Notes: generated by a model not told the origin, from the letters alone. 64,000 bases of DNA from Nocardioides sp. zg-1228 (GCF_017086465.1 NZ_CP070961.1:3162001-3226000), one strand, 5' to 3'. Shown: positions 1 to 8,736, counted from the first letter of the stretch. Program-made: numbers and translations.

Positions 1-876
1 GTCGGCGGCCAGCGTGCCCTCGAAGCCGAGCTGGTCGCGCAGCAGCGTGGTGAGCAGGGCCGGGTCGGCGGCCGACGGGATGCCGTCGATGTCGGTGTAG
101 GCGTTCATCACCGAGCGGGCGCCCGCGCGCAGGGCCATCTCGAACGGCGGCAGCATCACGTCGTGGAGCTCGCGGGTGCCCATGCCGACGGGGGCGAGGT
201 TGCGCCCGCCGCGGGACGCGGAGTAGCCGAGGAAGTGCTTGAGGGTGGCCACCACGCCGGCGGACTGCACGCCGCGCACGTAGGCCGAGGCCATCGTCCC
301 GACGAGGTAGGGGTCCTCCCCCATCGTCTCCTCGACGCGGCCCCAACGGAGGTCGCGGGTGACGTCGAGCACCGGCGCCAGGCCCTGGTGGATGCCCAGC
401 CGCGCCATCAGCGTGCCGATCTGCGCCCCCATCCGCTCGACGAGGTCGGGGTCGAACGCCGCCGCCCAGCTGAGCGGCGTCGGGTAGATCGTGGCGCCCC
501 AGGCGTTGAGCCCGGTCAGGCACTCCTCGTGCACCTGCGCCGGGATGGCGAAGCGGTTGGCCGCCCGCACCTGGTCCTGCCGCTCGGCGAGCGTGCGGAG
601 CCCGTGCTCGACCTCGACGGGCGCGGTCCCGAACGGCCGGGTCAGCTGGCCGAGGCCGTCGGCGACGATGTCCTCCCACGCCAGGTCGGGCCCCGACTCG
701 TGCAGCATCGGCGCCATCTCGCCGGCGTCGGCGGCGAGGAGCCACACCCCGGAGAGCTGGGCGACCTTCTCGGCGGGCGTCATCCGGGCCACCAGGTCGT
801 CGACCCGGTCGTCGATGCCCACGGTCGGGTCGCGCCATGGCTCGTGCGGGTCGGTCGGGGAGAGCGGGGCGGTCAC
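1..876 (-). CDS. GH3 beta-glucosidase/beta-xylosidase, N-terminal part
   Basis: Glycoside hydrolase family 3 enzyme, probably hydrolysing the oligosaccharide imported by the ABC system upstream. The 292 residues visible are the N-terminal TIM-barrel domain. They show the opening VDDLVARMTPAEKVAQL, the GRVEETMGEDPYL motif, a KHFLGY motif and GFEGTLAAD at the very edge. The last residue visible (D292, bases 1-3) aligns with the catalytic nucleophile. The C-terminal sandwich domain lies outside the window, so this is a cut by the window and not a broken gene. No signal peptide is seen, so it is probably cytoplasmic. The GTG start overlaps the stop of the LacI gene (GTGA), implying translational coupling. 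Beta-glucosidase versus beta-xylosidase specificity cannot be told from this half. Confidence 0.9.
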   Translation of the reverse strand, partial: MTAPLSPTDPHEPWRDPTVGIDDRVDDLVARMTPAEKVAQLSGVWLLAADAGEMAPMLHESGPDLAWEDIVADGLGQLTRPFGTAPVEVEHGLRTLAERQDQVRAANRFAIPAQVHEECLTGLNAWGATIYPTPLSWAAAFDPDLVERMGAQIGTLMARLGIHQGLAPVLDVTRDLRWGRVEETMGEDPYLVGTMASAYVRGVQSAGVVATLKHFLGYSASRGGRNLAPVGMGTRELHDVMLPPFEMALRAGARSVMNAYTDIDGIPSAADPALLTTLLRDQLGFEGTLAAD

Positions 877-1916
877 GGGGCGACACCTCCGAGGGCTCGG
901 GTGGAACGCCGCAGCACCAGCTCGGTGCCCAGCGTGTGGTGGACGTCTGCGGGCTCGCGGCCCTCGATCAGCCCGAGGAGCATGGAGACGGCGTCGCGTC
1001 CCATCTCGCGGATGGGCTGGGCGACCGTGGTCAGCGGCGGCTCCGACAGCGCCGACTCGGGGATGTTGTCGAAGCCCACGAGCGACAGGTCGCCGGGCAC
1101 GTCGATGCCGAGCTCGCGGGCGACGTCGAGCACCGCGAGGGCCATCTGGTCGTTGGCGGCGAAGACCGCCGTGGGCCGGTCGCTGCGCCCGAGCAGCTGG
1201 TGCGCGACCTCGCGGGCCACGTCGGTCTCGAACGCGCCGCGCACGACCAGCGACTCGTCGACCGGGACGCCTGCCTCGCCGAGCGCGTCGCGGAAGCCCT
1301 GCTCGCGCAGCTGTGCCGAGACCAGGTCGGCGCGGCCCGTGACCATGCCGATGCGGGTGTGCCCGAGCTCGAGGAGGTGGCGTACGCCCGCGCTGGCGCC
1401 CTGCAGGTTGTGGGCGGTCACCGTCGGGATGGTGGTGCTGCCGGTGTGCGGGTCGATGGCGACGACGGGCCCGTCGGCGTCGACGTCGGTGACCGTCGGC
1501 GTCACCAGCACCGCCCCGTCGACCAGGGTGCCCATCAGCCGGGAGAGGTAGCGACGCTCCCACCCGACGTGCTCGTCGACCCGACCACCGGCGGAGTAGG
1601 CGACGAGCTCGAAGCCGGAGCCCCGGATGGCGTCGGCCGCTCCCTTGAGGACCTCGGTGCTGAAGGGCTCGAAGTCGGCGACCAGCACGCCGACCACGTG
1701 GGTGCGCTGGTTGCGCAGGCTGCGCGCGACGAGGCTGGTCTCGTAGCCGAGCCGCTCGATCACGCCGCTCACGTGGGCGGCGGTCACCGCGGAGATGCCG
1801 TAGCGGCCGTTGATCACCTTCGACACGGTCGAGACCGACACCCCGGCCTCGGCGGCGACCTGCTGCATGGTCACCCGGCGGGCGGTCCGCTGCCCGGTCA
1901 TCTCCACCATCCTCAT
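873..1916 (-). CDS. LacI-family transcriptional regulator of the first sugar cassette
   Basis: 347-residue LacI/GalR-type repressor. The N-terminal helix-turn-helix reads VTMQQVAAEAGVSVSTVSKV, followed by the hinge region and a periplasmic-binding-protein-like effector domain (GVLVADFEPFSTEVLKGA through SLVGFDNIPESALSEPPLTTV, the usual family signature). The start ATG overlaps the permease stop (TGATG) and the gene ends in a GTGA overlap with the GH3 gene, so it is co-transcribed with the transporter it presumably controls. A second ATG six codons in is possible. The likely target is the 20-bp palindrome at 5185-5204 in front of the binding-protein gene. The effector is presumably the imported sugar (inference). 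Confidence 0.93.
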   Translation of the reverse strand: MRMVEMTGQRTARRVTMQQVAAEAGVSVSTVSKVINGRYGISAVTAAHVSGVIERLGYETSLVARSLRNQRTHVVGVLVADFEPFSTEVLKGAADAIRGSGFELVAYSAGGRVDEHVGWERRYLSRLMGTLVDGAVLVTPTVTDVDADGPVVAIDPHTGSTTIPTVTAHNLQGASAGVRHLLELGHTRIGMVTGRADLVSAQLREQGFRDALGEAGVPVDESLVVRGAFETDVAREVAHQLLGRSDRPTAVFAANDQMALAVLDVARELGIDVPGDLSLVGFDNIPESALSEPPLTTVAQPIREMGRDAVSMLLGLIEGREPADVHHTLGTELVLRRSTRALGGVAP

Positions 1917-2800
1917 CAGCCCTTCACCGCACCCTGCAGCCCGTTGACGATCCGACCCTGGAGGGCCAGGAAGAGTATGAGTGCGGGCAGGGTCGCCACG
2001 GTCGTGAACGCGAGCACGCCGGCCGTGTCGGCGGAGTACTGGGTGGAGTAGTCGGCGACGCCGAGCGGGAGCGTACGCATCTCGCCCTGCAGCAGGAGCA
2101 GCGGCAGCAGGTAGGAGTTCCAGGACCCGACGAAGGCCAGCACGCCGACGGTGACCAGGGCGGGCAGGCTGAGCGGCAGCGCGATCCGCCAGAACACGCC
2201 GACCCGTGAGGCGCCGTCGATCAGGGCCGCCTCCTCGAGCTCGCGCGGCAGCGCCATCAGGAAGGGGCGCAGGATCACGACGGTCACCGGAAGCGCGAAC
2301 GCCGCCTGCGGCAGGGCCACGCCCCACCAGGTGTTGGACAGCTGGAGGTCGCGGCTGATCAGGATCGAGAGCGGGATGATCGCGGTGGCGAGGGGGAAGA
2401 GCAGGCCGAGCACGAACACCATGAACAGCGGCTCGCGCAGCCGGAACTCGTAGCGCGCCAGCGGGTAGGCCGCCATCACTCCCGCCCCGACCGCGACGAG
2501 GGTGGTCAGGGCCGCCACCACCAGCGAGTTGGTGGCGTAGCGCCAGAAGTCGGGGTTGGTGAGCACCGCGGTGTAGTTGTCGAGGCGCCACGGGCTCGGC
2601 AGCCCGGCGGGGTCGCTGGCGATCTGCTCGTTGGACCGGAAGCCGTTGAGCGCGCCGTAGACGACCGGGCCGACGCTCACCGCCACGACGGCGAGCGCGA
2701 TCACGTAGACGGCGGGGTTGGCGCGGCCGATGGACCGGGGAGCCGCCCGGGGGGCAGCAGCACGAGGGGCAGCACGAGGGGCTGCGCTGGGAGACGTCAC
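1916..2800 (-). CDS. ABC sugar transporter permease (MalG type)
   Basis: 294-residue inner-membrane permease of a CUT1-type carbohydrate ABC importer. About six hydrophobic segments are visible. The cytoplasmic EAA loop is clear (EEAALIDGASRVGVFWRIALPL region) and contacts the ATPase, which is not encoded here; such systems often share an MsiK-like ATPase elsewhere. The GTG at 2800 was chosen because GAGG lies 8 nt upstream. A GTG at 2809, overlapping the preceding stop, is an alternative. The N terminus has an odd low-complexity run of Ala-Ala-Pro-Arg units from a 12-bp tandem repeat (about 2745-2785). It sits between the partner permease and the LacI gene. Confidence 0.92.
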   Translation of the reverse strand: MTSPSAAPRAAPRAAAPRAAPRSIGRANPAVYVIALAVVAVSVGPVVYGALNGFRSNEQIASDPAGLPSPWRLDNYTAVLTNPDFWRYATNSLVVAALTTLVAVGAGVMAAYPLARYEFRLREPLFMVFVLGLLFPLATAIIPLSILISRDLQLSNTWWGVALPQAAFALPVTVVILRPFLMALPRELEEAALIDGASRVGVFWRIALPLSLPALVTVGVLAFVGSWNSYLLPLLLLQGEMRTLPLGVADYSTQYSADTAGVLAFTTVATLPALILFLALQGRIVNGLQGAVKG

Positions 2801-2805
2801 GGTGC

Positions 2806-3798
2806 TCACCTCAGGTCTCGGGTGTCGCGCCGCAGCACGAGACGCTGGTAGAGCGCGGCCATGGCCACGCCGATGACGAAGAGGACGACGGAGGCGGCCC
2901 CGGCGATGCCGTAGTTGCCGCGCTGGGTGCCCTGGGTGACGAGGTAGGTCGCCATGGTCGTGGTGGCGTTGGCCGGGCCGCCGCCGGTCAGCACCCAGAC
3001 CATGTCGAAGAGCTGGAGGGAGCCGATCATCGACAGGAAGCACCAGGTGCGGATGGTCGGGCCGAGCAGCGGAACGACCACGCGCCACTGGGTCTGCCAC
3101 CACGACGCGCCGTCGAGCTGCGCCGCCTCGTAGACCTCCTCCGGCACCGACTGGAGCCCGGCGAGGAGGAGCAGGATCGCCAGCCCGAGGTACTTCCACG
3201 TGAGCACGGCCATGACGGCCCACAACGCCAGCCCCGGGGTGCCGAGGAAGCCCTGCTCCGGCGGGACGACGCCGACCCCGCCGAGCAGTCCGTCGACGAC
3301 CCCGGTGTCGGGGATCATCAGCTGGAACCAGATGACGCCGGCGATGACCTCGGCGACGACGTAGGGGACGAAGATGAGCGTGCGCACCACCCCGCGCCCT
3401 CGCATCCGCCGGTTGAGCAGCAGCGCGACGCCGAGGCCCAGCGGCAGCTGGATGGCGATGCTGAGCACGACGATCACCAGGTTGTGGGTCACCGCCTGGG
3501 TGAACACGTCGTCGGTCAGCACCCGGCGGTAGTTGGCCAGGCCGACGAAGTCGTCCATCGGCCCGAACCCGCGCCACCGGTAGAGCGACATGCGCACCGC
3601 CGAGAGCACCGGCCACGCGACGAACAGGCCGAGCAGCACCAGGGCGGGCAGGACGAAGACCACGATCTCCAGCCGCTGGCGCGCGGTGGGTCGGGTCCCG
3701 CCCCGGGGGCGGGCCGACCGCACCATCTCGGCCCGATCCCCCGGGGCGGGGTCGCCGGTCCCCAGATCGGGGGCGGCGGTCAGTGGAGGCAGGGTCAC
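2806..3798 (-). CDS. ABC sugar transporter permease (MalF/UgpA type)
   Basis: 330-residue permease, the heterodimer partner of the next gene. It has a hydrophilic N terminus of about 45 residues, then six predicted membrane segments and the EAA loop EAAQLDGASWWQTQWRVVVP. GTG start with GGAAG just upstream. It lies 25 bp after the binding-protein gene and overlaps the start region of the second permease, which is typical of one operon. Family: binding-protein-dependent transport inner-membrane component, CUT1. Substrate is unknown but likely a beta-linked oligosaccharide given the GH3 enzyme in the operon. Confidence 0.93.
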   Translation of the reverse strand: MTLPPLTAAPDLGTGDPAPGDRAEMVRSARPRGGTRPTARQRLEIVVFVLPALVLLGLFVAWPVLSAVRMSLYRWRGFGPMDDFVGLANYRRVLTDDVFTQAVTHNLVIVVLSIAIQLPLGLGVALLLNRRMRGRGVVRTLIFVPYVVAEVIAGVIWFQLMIPDTGVVDGLLGGVGVVPPEQGFLGTPGLALWAVMAVLTWKYLGLAILLLLAGLQSVPEEVYEAAQLDGASWWQTQWRVVVPLLGPTIRTWCFLSMIGSLQLFDMVWVLTGGGPANATTTMATYLVTQGTQRGNYGIAGAASVVLFVIGVAMAALYQRLVLRRDTRDLR

Positions 3799-3823
3799 GG
3801 AATCTTCCTGGCCGGCTTCCCGC

Positions 3824-5104
3824 TCAGCCCTGGTCGTCGGCGGCCTGCTGCATGGCGTCGACGACGTCCTGCGGCGTGGCCTTTCCGGCGAACATGAGCG
3901 CGATCGCGTCGTTCATCGCACCGCCCACGGACTCGCCGAACGCCGTGTCGAAGTAGAGCTGGACGTAGGGCGCGCTGTCGCGGACCTCGATCAGGTCCGC
4001 GAGGACCGGGTCGCTGACCGCGTCGGTCGCGGAGGGCACCGTCGGCAGGCCCATGTCGTTCTCGGCGAACTCACGCTGCACGTCCTCGCTGAGCAGGTGG
4101 GTGACCAGGTCGACGGCCGTGTCGGGCGCCCCCTCCGCGACGGCCCACGCGTCACCGCCGCCGAGGGCCGCGGCCGGGTCGCCGGCACCACCCTCGACCG
4201 CGGGGAACGGGAACCAGCCGGTCCGGTCGCCGAGCCCCTCGCCGCTGTCGGTGAGGCCCTGCATGACGCCGGGCTCCCAGTGGCCCTGCATCTCGCTGGC
4301 GACCTTGCCGGTGGCGAGCAGGCCGGACGCCGAGTTGGCCCCCTCCTGCGCCGGCGTCGCCAGGAAGCCCTTGTTGAACGGCTCGGTGGCGACGATGTCC
4401 TCGACCACCTCGCCGGCCTCGACGAAGCAGGGGTCGGAGAAGTCGAGGTCGGCGACCGCCTGGGTCAGGACGTCCTCGCTGCAGGTGCGCACGGCTGCGT
4501 AGTACCAGTAGTGGGCGGCCGGCCACTTGTCGCCGGCGCCGAGGGAGAGGGGCGTCATGCCGGCGGCCTTGAGGTCGTCATTGGCCTGCTCCCACTCCGC
4601 CATGGTGGTGGGCGGCGTGACGCCGGCCTCCTTGAACTGCTCGGTGTCGTACCAGACGCCGACCACGCCGAGGGAGAAGGGAAGCGCGTAGGTGCGGCCG
4701 TCGACCTGCCACCCGGCGACCGAGCCGCCGATGGCCTCGATCTCCTCGGCGGCGTCCTCGGTCAGGTCACGGGTCAGGCCCGCGTCGACGTGGGCGGCGA
4801 GCTCCCCGCCGCCGCGCTCCATGTAGACGTCGGGGAGGTCGCCGCTCTGGAAGGCGGCGGCGAGCTTGTCGACCATGTCCTCGTGGGCCATCGCCGTGAC
4901 CTCGACGGTGACGCCCGGGTTGTCGTCCTCGAAGTCGGACGCGACCTTCTCGTAGAAGCCCTTGCCCGGCTCGTTGTTGGAGTTGTGCCACCACGTGATG
5001 GTGTTGTCGTCCCCGTCTGCGGTGCTGTCGTCGGCGCCGCAGGCCGTCAGGGTGGTCCCGGCGCACAGCAGGGCCAGCGCTGCGACTCGTGTCTGCTTCC
5101 GCAT
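3824..5104 (-). CDS. ABC sugar-binding lipoprotein
   Basis: 426-residue extracellular solute-binding protein (family 1), first gene of the minus-strand operon. The signal peptide is followed by the lipobox LTAC with Cys22 as lipidation site. The mature part begins with TITWWHNSNNEPGKGFYEKVASDF and contains the DLPDVYMERGGGELA segment typical of sugar binders. ATG start, with AGAGGA upstream. It captures the sugar outside the membrane and passes it to the two permeases that follow. Transcription likely starts about 45 nt upstream from a promoter overlapped by a LacI-type operator. Confidence 0.95.
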   Translation of the reverse strand: MRKQTRVAALALLCAGTTLTACGADDSTADGDDNTITWWHNSNNEPGKGFYEKVASDFEDDNPGVTVEVTAMAHEDMVDKLAAAFQSGDLPDVYMERGGGELAAHVDAGLTRDLTEDAAEEIEAIGGSVAGWQVDGRTYALPFSLGVVGVWYDTEQFKEAGVTPPTTMAEWEQANDDLKAAGMTPLSLGAGDKWPAAHYWYYAAVRTCSEDVLTQAVADLDFSDPCFVEAGEVVEDIVATEPFNKGFLATPAQEGANSASGLLATGKVASEMQGHWEPGVMQGLTDSGEGLGDRTGWFPFPAVEGGAGDPAAALGGGDAWAVAEGAPDTAVDLVTHLLSEDVQREFAENDMGLPTVPSATDAVSDPVLADLIEVRDSAPYVQLYFDTAFGESVGGAMNDAIALMFAGKATPQDVVDAMQQAADDQG

Positions 5105-5156
5105 CTCGATCGATCCTCTCCGACCCCGCCGCCTATGACGTGGATCACACCCGAGC

Positions 5157-5204
5157 AGCGTGCCCGAGGCGCGTCCGTGGTGTCAATCGTTGTCGATAAC
5201 GATT
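5157..5204 (-). promoter_or_regulatory. Promoter with overlapping LacI-type operator
   Basis: Seen directly: a 20-bp near-perfect palindrome, AATCGTTGTCGATAACGATT (5185-5204, one mismatched pair, central CG as in LacI-family operators). On the minus strand its edge overlaps a -35 hexamer TTGACA (5186-5181), followed after 18 bp by CACGCT (5162-5157). This would drive the binding-protein gene starting at 5104. An operator at the -35 is ideally placed for repression by the LacI regulator encoded in the same operon. The assignment of regulator to site is inference. Confidence 0.8.
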
Positions 5205-5264
5205 TCTTCGACCTGTTCCGGGCCGACAGGGCCGCCCCGCGGGTGGCCACCTAGGGTGCGGCGC

Positions 5265-6254
5265 ATGACCACCGCGCGCACCGTGCCCGTCACCACGGAG
5301 ATGGACGGTGACGAGCTCGACGCCCTCGACGCGTGGCACCTCGCGCGCGAGCACGGGCTGCGCCGGATCGCGGTGGAGTCGTTCGTGCGGTTCCGCTACG
5401 GCGACGGGTTCACCAACTCCCGGGCCCTCGCGCTGCAGGCGTGCCTCGCCGTCGTTCCCTTCCTGCTGGCCCTGACCGGCCTGGCCGCCGACCTCGACGA
5501 GGAGCGGCCCGCTGCGGTCGTGGCCCACGTCGTCGACTCGATCTCCCCCGGCGCCGGCGAGGGCGACGCGCTCGCCTCGGCGGTGGACGGGTCGGACGCC
5601 TCCGAGCTGGCCGGCGAGATCGCGCTGTTCCTCGGCCTGGGGTTCGCGCTCGTGTCGATGACCACGGCGATGGCCCAGGTCGAGCGCGGCGCCAACCGCA
5701 TCTACGGCATCCGGCGCGACCGCCCGGCGCTCGCCAAGTACGGCCGCGCGGCGGTGCTGACGGCCGTGCTCGCCGCACCGGTCGGCATCGGCTTCGTGAT
5801 GCTCGTCGGCGGTGGCGCCTTCGGCGACGCGATGGCCGACAGCTACGGCTGGTCCGATCGCACGGTCGACTGGTGGAACGTGCTGCGCTGGCCGGTCGGC
5901 ATCGCACTGCTCGTGGTCGCGATCGCCGTGCTCCTCGACCACGCGCCGCGCCGCCGGCAGCCGGGCCTCACCTGGCTCGCGCTGGGGTCGGGCATCGCGG
6001 TCGTGCTGAGCGCGGTCGCCACGGCCGGGCTGGCGGCGTACGTCTCGCTGAGCGGGTCCTTCGGCAGCGTCTACGGCCCGCTCGCCGGCGTCTTCGCCCT
6101 GCTGCTGTGGGCGCTGCTGTCGTCGGTCGCGTTCTTCTACGGCACGGCCGTCTGCGCGCAGCTCGAGGCGCTGCGCGCGGGAGAGGTCGCGCCCGCCCTC
6201 GACGACCCGGGCCGCCCGCACGCGCGGACCGTGGGCGACCGGGGCGACCGCTGA
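5265..6254 (+). CDS. YihY/BrkB-family membrane protein
   Basis: 329-residue integral membrane protein of the YihY/virulence factor BrkB family. The N-terminal cytoplasmic segment carries FRYGDGFTNSRALALQACLAVVPFLLAL, a family hallmark. About six hydrophobic segments follow, with a late LSGSFGSVYGPLAGVFALLLWALLSS motif. Members are often called ribonuclease BN, but that name is considered a misannotation; the true function is not established (possibly transport). The ATG lies 7 nt after TAGGGT (5252-5257), suggesting a leaderless transcript, so the longer upstream reading frame is not used. It is divergent from the sugar operon. Confidence 0.9.
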   Translation: MTTARTVPVTTEMDGDELDALDAWHLAREHGLRRIAVESFVRFRYGDGFTNSRALALQACLAVVPFLLALTGLAADLDEERPAAVVAHVVDSISPGAGEGDALASAVDGSDASELAGEIALFLGLGFALVSMTTAMAQVERGANRIYGIRRDRPALAKYGRAAVLTAVLAAPVGIGFVMLVGGGAFGDAMADSYGWSDRTVDWWNVLRWPVGIALLVVAIAVLLDHAPRRRQPGLTWLALGSGIAVVLSAVATAGLAAYVSLSGSFGSVYGPLAGVFALLLWALLSSVAFFYGTAVCAQLEALRAGEVAPALDDPGRPHARTVGDRGDR

Positions 6255-6276
6255 ACCGCGGCCGGGCGCGGGTGCC

Positions 6277-6948
6277 TCAGCCGCGGGCGACGAGCCCCAG
6301 CAGTGGACGCAGGTCGTCGTGCACCTCGGTGGCGCCCGCATCCTCGAGCCGGGCCGCGAGGTGGGTGGTCGCGACGCCCACCACGCGGCGTACGCCGGCG
6401 CCGCGCGCCGCGCGCACCCCGGCCGGCGAGTCCTCGGCTGCGAGGGCGTGGGCCGGATCGATGTGGAGCCGCTCGCAGGCCAGGGCGTAGCCGGCCGGGT
6501 GCGGCTTGCCGTCGGCGACGTCGCGGGAGGTGACGACGACGTCGACGCTGTCGAGGTCCAGCGCCATCGCGCGCAGCGAGCGCTCGACCCAGTCCGGACC
6601 GGCCGAGGTGACGATCGCCAGCGGCACACCGGTGGCGCGGGCGCCCAGGAGCAGGTCGCGGGCACCGAGCACCGGCGTGGGCGGCTCGTCCGGCACGAAC
6701 GGCACCACCTCCCGGGCCAGCGCCACGGGGTCGTGCCCCGACCAGGGACCGGGCTCGACGGCGAAGACGTCCTCGGCGCGCCGCCCCGTGAACATGGCCA
6801 GGTCGGGCAGCTCCCAGCCGCGGTGGGCGAACCACGCCTCGTACGACGCCCGGTGCAGCGACTCGGAGTCGACGAGGGTCCCGTCGAGGTCGAGCAGGAA
6901 GCCCGAGAGGGCGGAGCCGGTCGTGGAGCCGGTCGTGGAGCCGGTCAT
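6277..6948 (-). CDS. HAD-superfamily phosphatase/phosphoglucomutase-like
   Basis: 223-residue HAD hydrolase, subfamily IA. Motif I is FLLDLDGTLVDSES (nucleophile Asp20 and Asp22), motif II VTSAG, motif III KPHP, motif IV AAEDSPAGVRAARGAG. The size and helical cap fit beta-phosphoglucomutase-like or sugar-phosphate phosphatases. It is the last gene of the PTS operon and its ATG overlaps the EIIA stop (ATGA), so a role in handling the phosphorylated sugar is likely (inference). The N terminus contains a 12-bp tandem repeat encoding Thr-Thr-Gly-Ser units before the fold begins. Confidence 0.9.
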   Translation of the reverse strand: MTGSTTGSTTGSALSGFLLDLDGTLVDSESLHRASYEAWFAHRGWELPDLAMFTGRRAEDVFAVEPGPWSGHDPVALAREVVPFVPDEPPTPVLGARDLLLGARATGVPLAIVTSAGPDWVERSLRAMALDLDSVDVVVTSRDVADGKPHPAGYALACERLHIDPAHALAAEDSPAGVRAARGAGVRRVVGVATTHLAARLEDAGATEVHDDLRPLLGLVARG

Positions 6949-7427
6949 GGAGCCACGAAGAGGAGGTCGCCCGCCGCGACCGAGGTGCCGATCGCCTCAC
7001 TGGTGACCGAGCCCTTCGCCGCGTCCATCAGGACGACCGGCACGACCGGCGAGACGTCCTGCCCTCCCGCGCTGGCGGGGAGCGACGAGGGGTCCCAGGC
7101 GATCATCGGGTCGCCCGCGGCCACCTCGCTCCCCTGCGCGGCGAGGACGTCGAAGCCCTCGCCCTCGAGACGGACGGTGTTGATGCCGAGGTGCACCAGC
7201 ACGCCGACGCCGTCGCCGAGCACGACGAACGCGTGCGGGAGCACCTTCACGGCGGTCCCGGCGATCGGCGAGACGACCGTCGTGGGTCCGCCGTCGGGCT
7301 CGATGGCCGGCTCGATGGCGATCCCGGGGCCGACCATCTCCTCGGCGAACACCGCGTCGGGCACCTCGGCGATCGCGACCACCCGCCCCGGACAGGGGGC
7401 CAGCACCTGCACGGACCCACCGCTCAC
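6945..7427 (-). CDS. PTS EIIA component, glucose/GlcNAc family
   Basis: 160-residue Crr-like EIIA domain as a separate protein. It accepts phosphate from HPr and passes it to EIIB. The phosphorylated histidine is His79 in VLVHLGINTV, and His65 in LPHAFVV matches the second active-site histidine. The early SPIAGTAV segment is also characteristic. The GTG start overlaps the EIIB stop (GTGA) and the gene ends in an overlap with the HAD phosphatase. Together with EIIB (next gene upstream) and EIIC (divergent operon) it makes a complete three-polypeptide permease. Confidence 0.94.
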   Translation of the reverse strand: MSGGSVQVLAPCPGRVVAIAEVPDAVFAEEMVGPGIAIEPAIEPDGGPTTVVSPIAGTAVKVLPHAFVVLGDGVGVLVHLGINTVRLEGEGFDVLAAQGSEVAAGDPMIAWDPSSLPASAGGQDVSPVVPVVLMDAAKGSVTSEAIGTSVAAGDLLFVAP

Positions 7428-7657
7428 ATCAGGTCCTCGATGTCGTCGGCGAGGTTGTCGGCCTCGGGCCCGACGACGACCTGGACGACGGTGCCGCTGG
7501 CCATCACACCGTGGGCTCCGGCGGCCTTGAGGGCGGGCTGGTCGACGAGCGACCCGTCCTTGACCTCGGTGCGGAGCCGGGTGATGCACGCCTCGATCTC
7601 GACGACGTTGTCGGCGCCGCCGAGGCCGGCCAGGATCTTCTCTGCCTTGCTGCTCAT
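7424..7657 (-). CDS. PTS EIIB component, glucose/GlcNAc family
   Basis: 77-residue EIIB protein. The phosphorylated cysteine is Cys24 in EIEACITRLR, the canonical C-x-TRLR motif, and ASGTVVQVVVG follows towards the C terminus as in GlcNAc/glucose EIIB domains. ATG start preceded by AAGGAC. It is shorter than a fused domain but complete for this fold. It lies 29 bp after the SIS-domain gene and overlaps the EIIA gene. It transfers phosphate from EIIA to the sugar bound by EIIC. Confidence 0.94.
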   Translation of the reverse strand: MSSKAEKILAGLGGADNVVEIEACITRLRTEVKDGSLVDQPALKAAGAHGVMASGTVVQVVVGPEADNLADDIEDLM

Positions 7658-7686
7658 GTGGATGTCCTTCGGTGGGTGGGTCGGGG

Positions 7687-8727
7687 TCAGCGGTCGGTCC
7701 GGGTGAGCTTGCGGAGTCCGCGGGGATTGTCGGGGTCGAGGCCGAGCCGGCGGGCCGTCTGCTCGACCATCATCTGCGCCGGGACGATGGACGCGATCGG
7801 CTCGAGCGTCTCGGGCAGGTCGGGCCCGGCGAGGTGCAGGTCGCACAGGTCGGCGAACGTCGGCGTCCCGCCGATGCCCAGGACACGCGCGCCCCGCTCG
7901 CGGAGATCGCGGACGAGGTCGGCCATCGGCTCGGCCAGCGGGCCGCTCGCCGAGCCCACCAGCACGGCCAGCAGCCCCTCCCGCACCACCGAGATGGGAC
8001 CGTGGCGCAGGTCGGCGTAGGAGTAGCCCCGCACCGGCCGCAGGCAGGTCTCCTCCATCTTCAACGCCGTCTCCAGGGCGGTGCCCAGCAGGAGCCCGCG
8101 ACCGGAGACGACGACCTGCTCGGCGGCGGCGAGAGCCTCGGCGGCCGCGGCCACGTCGGACTCGAGCAGCCGGGCCACCGCTGCGGGGACGTGGGCCAGG
8201 CCGTCGGCCAGCGCGTGGTCCGGTGCGAGGGCGTCGGCCAGCAGGGCGAGCGCCACGAGCTGGGTCAGGTAGGTCTTGGTGGCGGGCACCGCCGTCTCGG
8301 GGCCGGCGCGGGTGACCAGGCTGAGGTCGGCGGCGTCGGCGAGCGGTGACCCGTCGACGTTGGTGATGGCGACGGTCGCGGCCCCGCACGACCGGGCCCA
8401 GTCCTGGGTCTCGACGATCTCGGCGGTGGCGCCCGACTGCGAGACCGAGACGACCAGGCAGTCCGAGAGGTCGAGCCGCGAGCGGTAGTGGGTGGCCACG
8501 CTGGGGGCCGCCAGCGCCGCCGGCACCGCGGCGGCGACCTCGAGGAGGTAGCGGCCGTAGATCGCGGCGTTGTCGCTGGACCCGCGCGCGACGAGGAGCA
8601 CGCGGCGCCTGTCCTCCGCGAGCTCGCGCAGGCGGGGCTGGAGCGGCACGAGGTGCTCGAGGGTGCGCGCCGCAGCCGCCGGCTGCTCGGCGATCTCGGC
8701 GGCCATGCGCGTCGGTGCTGTGCTCAT
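7687..8727 (-). CDS. Double SIS-domain glucosamine-6-phosphate deaminase-like protein
   Basis: 346-residue protein with two sugar-isomerase (SIS) domains, resembling the isomerase half of GlmS without the glutaminase domain. Visible motifs include ARGSSDNAAIYGRYLLE, SQSGATAEIVE and PVRGYSYADLRHGP. Such proteins (NagB-II/AgaS-like) convert glucosamine-6-phosphate to fructose-6-phosphate and ammonia. Here it probably replaces NagB after NagA acts, since no NagB-type deaminase is nearby. First gene of the minus-strand PTS operon, divergent from the GntR gene and sharing its operator region. ATG start with AAGGAC upstream. Confidence 0.88.
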   Translation of the reverse strand: MSTAPTRMAAEIAEQPAAAARTLEHLVPLQPRLRELAEDRRRVLLVARGSSDNAAIYGRYLLEVAAAVPAALAAPSVATHYRSRLDLSDCLVVSVSQSGATAEIVETQDWARSCGAATVAITNVDGSPLADAADLSLVTRAGPETAVPATKTYLTQLVALALLADALAPDHALADGLAHVPAAVARLLESDVAAAAEALAAAEQVVVSGRGLLLGTALETALKMEETCLRPVRGYSYADLRHGPISVVREGLLAVLVGSASGPLAEPMADLVRDLRERGARVLGIGGTPTFADLCDLHLAGPDLPETLEPIASIVPAQMMVEQTARRLGLDPDNPRGLRKLTRTDR

Positions 8728-8736
8728 GAGCGGTCC

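Noticed and set aside
1..876. Truncated GH3 gene as a pseudogene
   Set aside because: The frame is open to the first base of the window, and the last residue is the expected nucleophile; the cut is the window edge.
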